Below are positions 1 to 9,879 of a stretch of 64,000 nucleotides of DNA, piece by piece. The position numbers were made by a program, and so were the translations under genes. Every line of letters begins with the position of its first letter. The stretch's first letter is position 1. This DNA is from Bidens hawaiensis (taxonomy: Eukaryota > Streptophyta > Magnoliopsida > Asterales > Asteraceae), in the NCBI GenBank assembly GCA_021521415.1, contig JAIQDT010000234.1, positions 434,001 through 498,000 on the forward strand. Reading direction: 5' to 3'. The notes beneath the pieces are model-generated. The model was not told where the DNA came from, did no database searches, and worked only from the letters and a program-made list of their open reading frames with translations.

Positions 1-661
1 GAATTATCTAAGTGCTAACACACGAAAGTCCCCACTAACACAGTGATTAAATTCGAGCCGGTGGCTTGTGAATAGTACTATTGGTTTGACAAAACAAAAC
101 GGAGACATAGCTATAATTATACAACACGCTATGTAGTGTTAGACATAGCTACTTGGGGCATGTTGTGGGTGGAAAGGGGCCACAGTGGTTGATCGAGCGT
201 GGGAAATGGATGCACGCAGCACATACAGTCAAGGCTTCTGTAGCTTAGCATAATTACATCATTTACATACATACATACTTATTTCATGATTACAAGTGTT
301 AACTTGTGAATACTCATAACTGTTTTCTTGAAACTCGTGAAACTCACCAACTCTAGTAGTTGACCCGTTTTAAACTGCTTTTCAGGTGTACCTAAATCGG
401 AGTGAATTGGTGATCTGTTACTTGCCCAAGGTGTGTGGTTGATGCTATGTGAATAGAAGCAAGGATACTAGTAGTAAGATCGTATAGTTAATGAACTAGT
501 TTTGTTTGAATCACCTAGACTGTAAATCAATGATAGAACAATGAAATGAAATAAATTGTAAATTAGTTTGTAATGTTTCTTTATAAACAATGTGTTGATA
601 CCAGAGGTGTTTGTTACATTCCCGTTTTATGCTTCCGCATTGTGCTAGTCGGGGTGTGACA
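1..661 (+). mobile_element. E1: right end of a long LTR ending in GGGGTGTGACA
   Basis: The sequence matches, in reverse complement, the left part of the complete element at 48076-51127, and it ends with the same terminus TGTGACA at 661. It contains the family motif GGGGCCACAGTGG near 177-189. A perfect 7-base stem GCTATGT/ACATAGC lies at 128-149. No coding capacity is visible. The terminus abuts the Sirevirus additional ORF at 662, so this LTR was inserted into that ORF. The left end lies outside the window, so the target duplication cannot be checked. Confidence 0.8.
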
Positions 662-2907
662 AGAAGAACGGGGATTAGGTCCTGTAATAAATGAAGAAGA
701 TGAAACAGTTGAGGTGTCAGCATTTACAATGGTCAATCTGGTGATAATGAAAGATATAACACTCATACTGAACAACCCAGAAAAACATCACCCATACATT
801 GTAAAGGCAGCAAGGAAAGCACAACAGGAATACATCAATATGGGCAGAGAAAGGGAACAAAGATTTGAAGAGCACAATGAACCAAATGAGCCTATCATCG
901 AAGAAATCACTGAAGAACATATAGAGACTCACACAGTTGAAACTGAAAATGACAAATCTGAGTCAGTTGATGAAGAGATTATTTTAGAAGGACCAGAAGT
1001 TGAACTGCACCGACCTTGCTCTCCTACTCAATCTCAATCATCTTTGAAAAGAAAAGACACTGATGAAATTGAGACTCCAAAGCCAAAGAGACAAAATTCT
1101 GTGAAGAAAATGGTCTACAAACTTAGGTCAGAGATGCTTGAACAAAGAAGAAGAGATCAATCAAAGCAAAATGAAGAACCAATGATTGATGCTCTTCAGG
1201 ATATTGAAGAAGAAGTTGACCTTGAAGTTGAGAATGAGAAAGAAGAAAGTGTGGAGGAGACTGAAAAGACAAATGAAGATGTTGAGTATCTGATCAGTCT
1301 GGGTTATGATCCTCTTTATGTTCAAAGACTATCAAAAGAGGATGTGGCAAAAGAAGCTGAGGGTTGGAGAGTAAGGAAAGGAAAAAGGGAAGTTTTGATA
1401 ATGGCTGGTCACAAGCCTGCATTCCTAAACTTACAACCCTTTGACAAGATTGATAATTTATATAAAAGGGCTCTCATGGAGGATCTATCTGAGTATGTGA
1501 GAAATGTGTCTAAGAGAAAGTAAGAGAAAGAAAAGAAATTTACAGAATCTGACAGGAGCAAGAGAAGAACAGAGAAGAAGGCAAATGATGAAACAGAGTA
1601 TGAATCCTTGAAAGCAAAACACAAAGATATAAAATTTCTTCAGCTGTATGGCTACAGCTACAACTTCTTGATAAATCTCTCTCCTGAAGAACTGAAAAGA
1701 AGAATTCAACATATTAAAGACTCTCACAAAGATCAATAAAGTCGAGAAAAATTTGAAAGAGAGCAGGAGTTAAAAATGAGGTTACAAAAGGAAAAGGATG
1801 AAGCTAAAAGGAAAAATCAAGAATTAAAGAAGTGGTTTGATGACCCACAGAGGGTAGAGATGTTAAAGAGAATTGTGATGGAGAAAGGAATGTCAGAAGA
1901 ACAGTTTCAGAACATGCCTCTTGCTGAACTAATGGAAATATATCACAGAGAGCAGATGATGTATCTTGAAACACAGAGGAAATTGCAAGAAGACAGAACA
2001 AGAAGCTCATGTAGAAATGATGAATGCCCTCCACAAAAAGGGAGTAAAAATGTCAAGACTGGTAATGCAAACAGAAGATACAATAAAGAGATGGTATGTT
2101 GAAGAGGGTCTTGATAAGATAAAGAAGGTTGAAATGGGGAGCTCAAGCAGAACCCATAGGTCAGAGAGTGTGAGGCCTGTGCAGCCAAGAAACTTGAATC
2201 TGCCCACACGTCTCTATTTTGACCGAAGATCGAAGACTTTAAGAGTGGTGACTGAAGATGAAGCAGAACATCTCATCATCTTCAGAGATGATTTGAGAAA
2301 TTTTACAACAGAACAACTGACCAAGATGGCTGAGCTGACTTTATATGACAATCAACTAAGGAGTCAACCATCTGCTCAACTGAGGAATGATCTCTCCAAG
2401 TTTTTAAAGGAACAAGCAGAAAAGGGATTCCCATTTCTATAGCAGAAGAAGAGAGAGATCAGGAGCCAAGCAGAAAAAGAGAAGAGGAGAATCAGAATCA
2501 GTGAAGTTCACATATCTGAGCTTTCCCTCTCTGAATCAAAGAAACAAAGAACTCTAGCAAGCAGCTCGCACCAGAAAAGGAAGACATTAAAAGAATGCTT
2601 GGCTACAAGAGAAGTGATGAAGGAACCCAACTCAAGAGTACAACATTTTGGAAGAATCACATACATAACGTACAATCAAAAGGATGATTCGACCACTTTG
2701 AGAAATGAGTCTAGGATACCTATTGCAGTTATAAAGGAGGATGGAGATCTGCATTATATGCATCCACAAGACTTACAAGATTTATTTAATGCAAGATTCC
2801 CAAGTGATGCCTCTGACTCCTCAGAACTTGACATGCTGAAGCAAAGAGCTGCATATGTGAAGAAACTAAAAGAAAAGGCTGAAGCCAATAACAGAGGAAG
2901 AAGATAA
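662..2907 (+). pseudogene. Sirevirus-type additional ORF (env-like position), copy A
   Basis: This is an unrecognised protein encoded just upstream of a copia 3' LTR, the place where Sireviruses carry an extra or env-like ORF. One reading frame from about 714 is broken by TAA at 1521 and 1737, shifts frame near 1990-2030, meets TAG at 2440 and ends at TAA 2905. The product would be roughly 730 residues: an acidic N-part, a Lys/Arg/Glu-rich coiled-coil middle, and short recurring motifs. Visible motifs are YLISLGYDPLYVQRLSKED, FLQLYGYSYNFLINLSPEEL, WFDDPQRVEMLKR, LRVVTEDEAEHLIIFRDDLR and EDGDLHYMHPQDLQDLF. I see no signal peptide or membrane segment, so a true envelope role is not supported. 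Its 5' part is replaced by the E1 LTR. The product is inactive as it stands. Confidence 0.7.
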
Positions 2908-3106
2908 CAGAATGGAGCTAATGAATGATTGATTCTTATTTCTGTTTATCTTTTTATTTTGTTTGATTTGTAAAAATTTAGTTTGTAATGCCCATGCAGA
3001 ATTCCAATTATGTAATGAAATGACATGTTCTTAAATGATTTATCTAGAAATCTGATACATATGTAACTCTATGCAGGTATGTTTTGGTGCATCTGAGCTT
3101 GTTCCA

Positions 3107-3120
3107 ATCTAGGGGAAGAT
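3107..3120 (+). other. Polypurine tract of Sirevirus copy A
   Basis: The purine-rich stretch aatctaggggaagat lies directly before the LTR start TGTTGGG and is repeated before the two other Sirevirus 3' LTRs in the window. This is the expected priming site for plus-strand DNA synthesis. Confidence 0.8.
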
Positions 3121-3204
3121 TGTTGGGTCGGATTTTTGATAAGGAAGATTGGAATCTTTTCAACCTCCTCAGAAACGGCTAAGTATGGAATTCGACCAAG
3201 CCCA

Positions 3205-3710
3205 GACTATCGAGCATGTTTTTTACTACATCGAGCAAGGTTCTGAACCTTAAATGGTTGATTCTTCTAAGTATTAAAGGCTTCGAGCAAGCTACACTTC
3301 AACGAGCAAGAGTATTCTTCTATCGAGCATGGATTGCCAATAGAGCAAACAGCTTGATCATACAAGTTCCAGCCAAGTGTTACGAGCACAGGATGATCGA
3401 GCACATGGGGACGAGCATGGATGCAATAAGAGGATGTCATGTGAATCAAAGCAAAGACTTCGAGCACAGTTTAGTTACCGAGCAAGATTTACATCCGAGC
3501 ATGCTAAAGATTGCTGAATAAGAAAAGCTGAAGACATCAAGAAGAATGAGCTTGCTCGATGGACTAGTTCGAGCAAAGCATGGAAAAGTCAAGAGGAATG
3601 AAGCTTACTCAAAGGGAATATGTATTCTTCGAAAGAGAATATATTCCATGTAAAGTCTGCTCGAGGACATTCACCGAGCACACCTAGTATAGGAAGTTTG
3701 CTCGAGCAAG
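3205..3710 (+). promoter_or_regulatory. CGAGCA hexamer array in the Sirevirus U3
   Basis: CGAGCA or its complement TGCTCG occurs about 17 times in roughly 500 bases, often as TCGAGCAAG or CGAGCATGG. It includes the palindrome TTGCTCGAGCAA at 3698-3709. The array sits upstream of the TATA box and is present, more degenerate, in the other LTR copies. A role as repeated protein-binding sites in the retroelement promoter is inferred. Confidence 0.6.
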
Positions 3711-3800
3711 GTATGTACCTTGCTTGAGGACTGTAACACTTGTATTAGATTTATCTTTCACTATGTAATGACTAGGACTTATAGTAGGAATGTCAGAGTC

Positions 3801-3809
3801 TATAAATAG
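3801..3809 (+). promoter_or_regulatory. TATA box of Sirevirus LTR copy A
   Basis: The sequence TATAAATAG follows a well-conserved lead-in (tgtcagagtc). The same box occurs at 13018, 21896 and 28910 in the other LTRs, about 680 bases from each LTR start. It is the likely U3 promoter core. Confidence 0.7.
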
Positions 3810-4556
3810 ACGTCCTAGGGTACCTTTAGGGTACAGATTTTGGAGACAGAGGCTGGCACGCACTGATTACGAAAACATTCCATTTTGTTCATCGTACAAG
3901 AGCCGCCGCCGTCACACAAAACCCTAGACATTCCATTCACTGTTCCACTAACGTATCATTAAATATAGTGAATCTTTGTCTTTGAAATAACTTTTACCGA
4001 TTATCATTTACTGTTTTGTGTTCGATATCTGTTCACAATCATTCATTCTCAATCATTGGATATCCTGATTCCGCCTGGATATTCAATCGGTCTTTGAGTA
4101 TTCGAGTCGGTGTGTTCTTGTCAAACCTTTGCTAAGGTTTCACCCGACGGACGGTCCTGACACTTTATATTGATTTTCACATTATATTCTTATCTTGTCA
4201 AATGTGTCAAGTTGTAGAAATGCTGAGCAATAGGGCCTCAAGTGGAAAAAACGGGTTGGCCAACTCTCTCCTAAGTTTAATTGACCTTGTCGCTAGGTTT
4301 CTAAGGTCTTCACCTTATCCCCTGAATTAGGGTTTCTATACCCTCGACTGGAGCGCACGATTATCCGGGTATAATTGGGGGCTGTGGGACCAGTGCACTA
4401 TACGTGGCTGACAATTTCATGGCTAAAAATTATATCTTGGATCCTACGAATTAAATGGTAGACGTACCATATACACAAGTTAAGATCAACGCCGGGTTAG
4501 GCTCATCACCGCGTATAATTGTGCCAACGCCAAGGATCGGCTCGTGGCTCGTATTT

Positions 4557-4705
4557 ATTGGGCTTGTCCCCACGTTTTGGGCTTGTCCCCACGAATTAAT
4601 GGGTTTGTCCTCACGTTTTATTGGGCTTGTCCCCACGAATTATTGGGCTTGTCCCCACGATTTATTGGGCTTGTCCCCATGATTTGTTGGGCTTATCCCC
4701 AAGAT
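4557..4705 (+). repeat. Tandem repeat, about 7 units of 20-23 bases (GGGCTTGTCCCCACGA)
   Basis: Seven imperfect units of TGGGCTTGTCCCCACGATTT type run head to tail. Two plus-strand ORFs that read through them (4455-4682 and 4544-4732) are repeat translations and not genes. Confidence 0.85.
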
Positions 4706-5311
4706 AGTTGGAATTTAATCCAGGTTTTCTAACTATTATATCCTCTTTTGATGATTTGTTTTTGACAGGAAAATATCTTAAAGAAAAAAGTTCTAAGGAT
4801 TGAGAGTCATCTATCCTAGTGACACAGGTTATAAAGCTGAAATCAAAAGAGTTACATTATAATATGCAAGATAAAAAGGCGATCCGGGCTTCACCAGCAA
4901 AACGTGGACCATCCATCCGAATCGAACTACGTCAAAGTTCATGCAGAAATTTAAAAGACAAAGGCGGTTAAGGCTTCATCCCCATAAAGCTAAGGATTCC
5001 TCTACCCTAACCACCTTTGAAAATTGTCTTATGGATCACAGATCCTAAGGATTGCCACTACCATTGTACATACAAACCATAAACAAAAACCATTAAAACA
5101 TCATAAAAAATGGGCTCCAGCCTTGTCTTCATATCCATCGTTGCCCATTACACCAGCTACTCCTTAGCCGCATCACCTTCACCATCACCCGCCTCCTTGA
5201 CTTCCAACACATCATCTTTGACTCCACTCGTTCCAGCATCCTCGGTCCTTTTTGCAGCCCCTGCATCCTCGTTCTCTTTGCCAAAACCAGCTAAGGCCTT
5301 CTCCCAGTTAG

Positions 5312-6793
5312 CTACTTCCAAGTGGACCTGTTGAAATTAGGATCCTCAGCTTTGGCGGCCATCTTTATCCTAGCCGTTAATACCGCTTTGCTGGCCCACA
5401 CCTTAGCCTGTTCGGTAACCTCGACCATTGGTTCTTGAGTTCGGATGTCTGCAAGAGCCAGCTTATCCTCTAGGGTCCCCTTTTCAGTCTGCAACTCCAT
5501 GATCAGCTTGTCCTTCAAGGATATCCCAGCACGGTATTTGGTGAGTTCCTTCTCCGTGCTGGCCACATTCTCATCATACAAAGCCTTGAAGTTGGCCACT
5601 GCCTGCAAGATGTATGCAACTTAAAGACACAATTGAAATGTAGATGGCTAAGGGTAAAGGGTCCTTACTTCCGAGAGCTGGTCAAAGATGTCCTGGGCAC
5701 TGTGGACTTCCACGTCAGGGTCCCTCTTTCTCTTCATGTTGGCCTTAGAGCGGGTAGTCCTGGTTTTTGGAGGAGCGAGGCTGGAACCTTTCATAGTTCT
5801 TTTCTCAGAGGAACGGGAAGAGATGAGGCTATCAACGTCTTCCAACTAGAATTGACCCAACAAATTCTTGTACGTTTTGGATGATGATTTTTGTGCACCT
5901 GTCCGAAAAAAGATAAATTTTCTATAGTTCAACGCTTTTCTTTACTTTCATCAATAATCAATAAATTTATTCTAACTTACTTGACATTGTTTCCGAGGAA
6001 CTGGCGATCCTTTTGTCTGAATCGTTCGCTTCTTCAACAATAGCCTTGAATGTCCTGTCAAAACGATCCAATGACAGGAATACCTTCGCCTTCTTAATAC
6101 CCTCCTGGTCGGTGGCGAGTTCTGAGAAGTTGGACACTGCACAAGAAACAACAAACCCATAGTTAGCCAATCAAAAATACTAGGATCCTCTATCCTCAGG
6201 ATCCACTACCCTACCCTTCAGGATCCAGCGAGTTGGTAACAAATTCCCCTTTGGAATACTGTCTCTTAGAACGAAAAAGAACTGGTTCTTCTAACTTTGA
6301 TCGTTGTGGGTAGTCTTGTTGATTGGTAGAGGCTGAAAGGGTTTGCTTTTGAAGAGAAACCTGCTGGAACCATGGGTGACGAGGCTGTAGAGGTGAGAAA
6401 AGGCTGGAAGATTGAAATCTAAATCCTGTTCAGCAATCAACCTCTCGAGTGTATGCAAAGTCCTCCACATCATCGGCATCGCCTGGATATAACTGAGGCC
6501 GGTAAAGGAGAAAAAAGTAGAGGTCAGGTCGGGAAACGGATAGGAGAATCCAAGAAGAAATGGGAGTGCAGGAAAGCATACCCAGTCAAAAGAAACACAA
6601 TCGCTTTTTAATCGAGAATCATACGCTCTGAACACTGTTCCTTCGGGGAGGCAGTTGGAGATTCCTTGGATTTCCTCATCGGTGAATTTACAGATCTCCG
6701 AAACCGGATCTTTGAGAAGATGCTGGTTTGAAGAACGGGACCTATGTCCTTAGGGTTTGAACTAAAGGACACTTTCTGATTCCTTTTGGGCAT
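5312..6793 (-). pseudogene. Antisense intron-bearing retroelement gene, copy A
   Basis: The minus-strand model starts at MPKRNQKVSF (6793). It passes a likely small frameshift near 6715 and continues through GTVFRAYDSRLKSDCVSFDW into GLSYIQAMPMMWRTLHTLER and LVTHGSSRFLFKSK. This resembles, from memory, the plant 'putative gypsy type transposon' protein family. Later exons are bounded by good splice sites on the minus strand: cttgtgcag before VSNFSELATDQEG (about 6138), gtaagttag after ETMSS (about 5980), cggacag near 5898, and gtaagg after FDQLSE (about 5666). The last exon, from cttgcag near 5603, starts AVANFKALYDE, is coiled-coil-like, and ends in TAA/TGA at about 5312. The protein function is unknown. 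One in-frame stop lies in the third exon, just before LEDVDSL. Confidence 0.6.
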
Positions 6794-7035
6794 TGTAGCG
6801 AAGGGATGAGGAAAAGCAGAAGAAAGAAAAGAGTAAGAAAGAAGAATACCTGAGGATCGTTATCGCCGGAATAAGGGGGTGGATATGATAAAGAAGAAGT
6901 TATAAGGCTTGAAAACCTATTTATTAGGGACAATGATGCGTTCGCAGGTGACGATCATATCACATTATTGATGACGGTCCGATTCAAATATGCATAGGGA
7001 TAAACATAACAGCTGTACTCCATTCACACCTATCA

Positions 7036-7049
7036 TGTTTGGGGGCAAT
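7036..7049 (+). other. Polypurine tract of the Tat-like element, copy A
   Basis: The string tgtttgggggcaat immediately precedes the TG start of the LTR at 7050 and is repeated before 16267. It sets the plus strand as the sense strand of the element and makes the internal gene antisense. Confidence 0.65.
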
Positions 7050-7305
7050 TGTTGGGACCAGGATCTTTGATCCTTAGCAACAATCAGCGGGACTAAGGAT
7101 CCTTTGTGGTTCAAGGATCCTCAACAGTCAATTCTAATCTATTTTTTACAGGTATAACACGTGGTCACCAGAATTCCTACTATTACGAACGAAGTAATTT
7201 ACTCAGTCTTCCCTTCTAGTCCACGCTCCTAAAACGTTAACGTTGAAGAAGTAAACAAACGTGGCCGAGATTATAGCATAAGTAGTTACTAGCCATTATA
7301 TCTTA

Positions 7306-7377
<72 letters not shown>

Positions 7378-7679
7378 GTACTAGTTGATTAGAACACAAC
7401 ACTTTTAGCACTAAGAGTATATAGAAAACACTTGTATTCACGATCAGCTATTGTTCCACCATTTGTAATCTTTTCAAGTTCAATACAATTGGTAGTGATA
7501 GTTTTCACTACCCGAGGTTTTTGTGCTGGCGGGATACTAGTTACCAAGGGCTTTTCCTCGTATAAATCTTTGTGTTCATTTTTTACAATTGTTACTTTGA
7601 TCGCATTAATTCACATTTGCACCAATCCTAACTTATGAATTTGGTTCACTGATCCTTAGCCCGATTTTTAACCAAAACA
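7050..7679 (+). repeat. Tat-like 3' LTR, copy A
   Basis: The LTR runs from TGTTGGGACCAGGATC to TTAACCAAAACA, with TG...CA ends. It includes a dinucleotide AT tract at 7309-7374, the main length difference from copy B. The short plus-strand ORF at 7432-7638 has no family resemblance. The start is supported by the polypurine tract. The end rests on the CA and on the point after which the copies share second-element spacer. Confidence 0.7.
7309..7374. repeat. (AT)n microsatellite, about 33 units
   Basis: This is an uninterrupted AT/TA dinucleotide run inside the Tat-like LTR. The duplicate in copy B (16525-16551) is about 40 bases shorter. Confidence 0.97.
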
Positions 7680-7783
7680 CTAGGTGCAGATAGATAAAAA
7701 GACAATGCAAGGGCTTCGTCTTCAACAAGTGGAAGATCCCTCCACCCAAGCATTGCTAGATGTTCAAAAGTCAAAATAACATG
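7680..7783. other. Spacer of a second Tat-like unit, cut by the duplication junction
   Basis: These bases match 16867-16970. They resemble the 3' flank of the antisense gene, with phrases such as gggcttcgtcttcaacaag. No gene is visible. Confidence 0.6.
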
Positions 7784-9879
7784 CGTTTTTACGGTTCAAA
7801 AGTTCGTTTTTGTGCACTAGCCGAAACCCTAAGTTAAAGGGCTGTTCTATTGATGAAACCAGCTTGGTTTGTGATATAGGACCTGTACCTAGCCTACATA
7901 GGAGCACAAGAGCTTGAAAAGTTGATTAGAAAGGCGGAACACTCGCTTACGGGTTGTTTAGGTTAAGGTTGTGATGTGCATATTATTAGGGCATGCTATT
8001 TTTCAGGGATATAAGGGACCATGTCATTGAGTCCATGTTCAAATTTGGTAATTTTTCGACCATCCAAGAATATTTGGCGAATTTATTACCGAATTGAGAC
8101 GTTTATTTGGGAAAAATAGTTAAAATACTTCAAAAATTATGAAATTTTTCTGGGAACTCATATTTTATGTATTTTGATCACATATGAATTTTGGGATCAT
8201 TTGGAGAAGTTTAAAGGTATTTTGTTTATATGCGTTTGTGTGAATTTTTATAGCCGAATTTGGGCCGAAAAGAATATTGCACGAACTTTTTACATTCTGG
8301 AATTAATACAGGTTGTTTTGAGACATGATTTGAGTATTCAGGAATTTTTGTGGAATTTTTGGAAATTGTTTGAGGTAAACGGACGATTTAAAGGCAAAAT
8401 ATAGCTGATAAAATAAATTTTTATAAATTAATTAATCAGTAAATAATTCCAGAAATATTTTTATTAAAATATACATATTTTAATTGATAAGTGGCTAAAT
8501 TTTAATAATTTAATGATTAACGGTTAATTAATTATGCTAATTTGAATATTAAACAAATTCAGTTTCTATAAAAACCGGCAAGTTCGCGATTAACGAATCT
8601 TCGGGAATGTCAAGACACCAAGAGTGATCAAAAATCATATTTTGGACTAATTAGGTATAAACGAACTTTTCTATGAAAAACCTGGACAATCCGGATGGAT
8701 TGTGCGTATTTCTTCTTAAATCAAACTGAATAAACGGAAACGGGCCCCGTGGCTAATTCGGGACCCCAGTATGTGATCCTTCTTTATAACTTAATCATGT
8801 TATTAACCAATACATTTACCCAAGCTTATTTTCCCATAACTGTTTCCTGAACGTGTAAACGAACAACTTGGCCCAGCTGGGAAAACGGGAATCTGAGCCA
8901 AGTTCAGTTTTAAGTATTAGACATTGAACAACATCACAACCTAAGCCTATTGCCACTTTCTGGGCATTCCAGCTACACTCAGATTAGTTATACAGCCTAC
9001 TTTAGTATTGAGATTATAACAATATTAAAATATTAATATTATTATAATATTGATTATAGGAACTACTTATAGCGGACCGAACAAACCACGAGCTGATACA
9101 GTACTGATTATCTACTAAACCATGAGCTTCATGACCCCACCCTTTAAACAGTTTTACGAACTTTTGGGGTGTAAAGCATGTTTAATTACATATACATACC
9201 TGAAACATGTATTGATGTGAATTATCTAAGTGCTAACACACGAAAGTCCCCACTAACACAGTGATTAAATTCGAGCCGGTGGCTTGTGAATAGTACTATT
9301 GGTTTGACAAAACCAAACGGAGACATAGCTATAATTATACAACACGCTATGTAGTGTTAGACATAGCTACTTGGGGCATGTTGTGGGCGGAAAGGGGCCA
9401 CAGTGGTTGATCGAGCGTGGGAAATGGATGCACGCAGCACATACAGTCAAGGCTTCTGTAGCTTAGCATAATTACATCATTTACATACATACATACTTAT
9501 TTCATGATTACAAGTGTTAACTTGTGAATACTCATAACTGTTTTCTTGAAACTCGTGAAACTCACCAACTCTAGTAGTTGACCCGTTTTAAACTGCTTTT
9601 CAGGTGTACCTAAATCGGAGTGAATTGGTGATCTGTTACTTGCCCAAGGTGTGTGGTTGATGCTATGTGAATAGAAGCAAGGATACTAGTAGTAAGATCG
9701 TATAGTTAATGAACTAGTTTTGTTTGAATCACCTAGACTGTAAATCAATGATAGAACAATGAAATGTAATAAATTGTAAATTAGTTTGTAATGTTTCTTT
9801 ATAAACAATGTGTTGATACCAGAGGTGTCTGTTACATTCCCGTTTTATGCTTCCGCATTGTGCTAGTCGGGGTGTGACA
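7784..9879 (+). mobile_element. E2: long LTR missing its left part
   Basis: The sequence aligns in reverse complement with about 48076-50250 of E4. It ends with the TGTGACA terminus at 9879, joined to the Sirevirus additional ORF exactly as E1 is. The left end was lost at the tandem-duplication junction. An AT-rich inverted repeat (CAATATTA...TAATATTG, 9020-9052) and the GGGGCCACAGTGG motif (about 9395-9407) are conserved in the family. ORFs here, for example 8174-8404, are not supported as genes. Confidence 0.85.

Larger units (their letters stand above)
3121..4162 (+). repeat. Sirevirus 3' LTR, copy A
   Basis: The 1042-base LTR runs from TGTTGGGTCGG to GGTCCTGACA with TG...CA ends. It aligns along its length with LTRs at 12338-13379, 21225-22244 and 28228-29264. 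The last of these is followed by a tRNA-iMet primer site and copia gag-pol, which fixes the family and the strand. A TATA box lies at 3801. The U3 part is filled with the hexamer CGAGCA. An ORF of 101 codons inside it is a shadow of the LTR. Confidence 0.93.
4163..7679 (+). mobile_element. Tat-like gypsy element, 3' part, copy A
   Basis: The region after the Sirevirus LTR contains spacer, tandem repeats, an antisense spliced gene and then a polypurine tract plus LTR on the plus strand. An antisense ORF next to the 3' LTR is known from Tat-lineage Ty3/gypsy elements such as Grande. No gag or pol of this element is in the window, so the lineage call rests on layout and on the antisense protein type. 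Confidence 0.5.
1..7783. repeat. Tandem duplication, copy A (left-truncated by the window)
   Basis: This stretch is repeated at 9219-16970 with an offset of 9218 bases at the start, 9217 after a 1-base indel at the Sirevirus LTR start, and 9177 after a shorter AT tract. Base-by-base reading finds only about 30 substitutions. The copies also differ in the length of an AT microsatellite (7309-7374 versus 16525-16551) and in a 10-base indel after the Tat-like LTR. The whole nested arrangement is shared, so this is a segmental duplication and not independent insertion of the same elements. Confidence 0.95.

Noticed and set aside
662..2907. True envelope protein
   Set aside because: The position is env-like, but I see no signal peptide, transmembrane span or fusion-type segment. 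The protein is charged and coiled-coil-like.
3216..3521. 101-codon ORF in the Sirevirus LTR
   Set aside because: It lies fully within U3 and is broken in the other LTRs. The CGAGCA repeats create the open frame.
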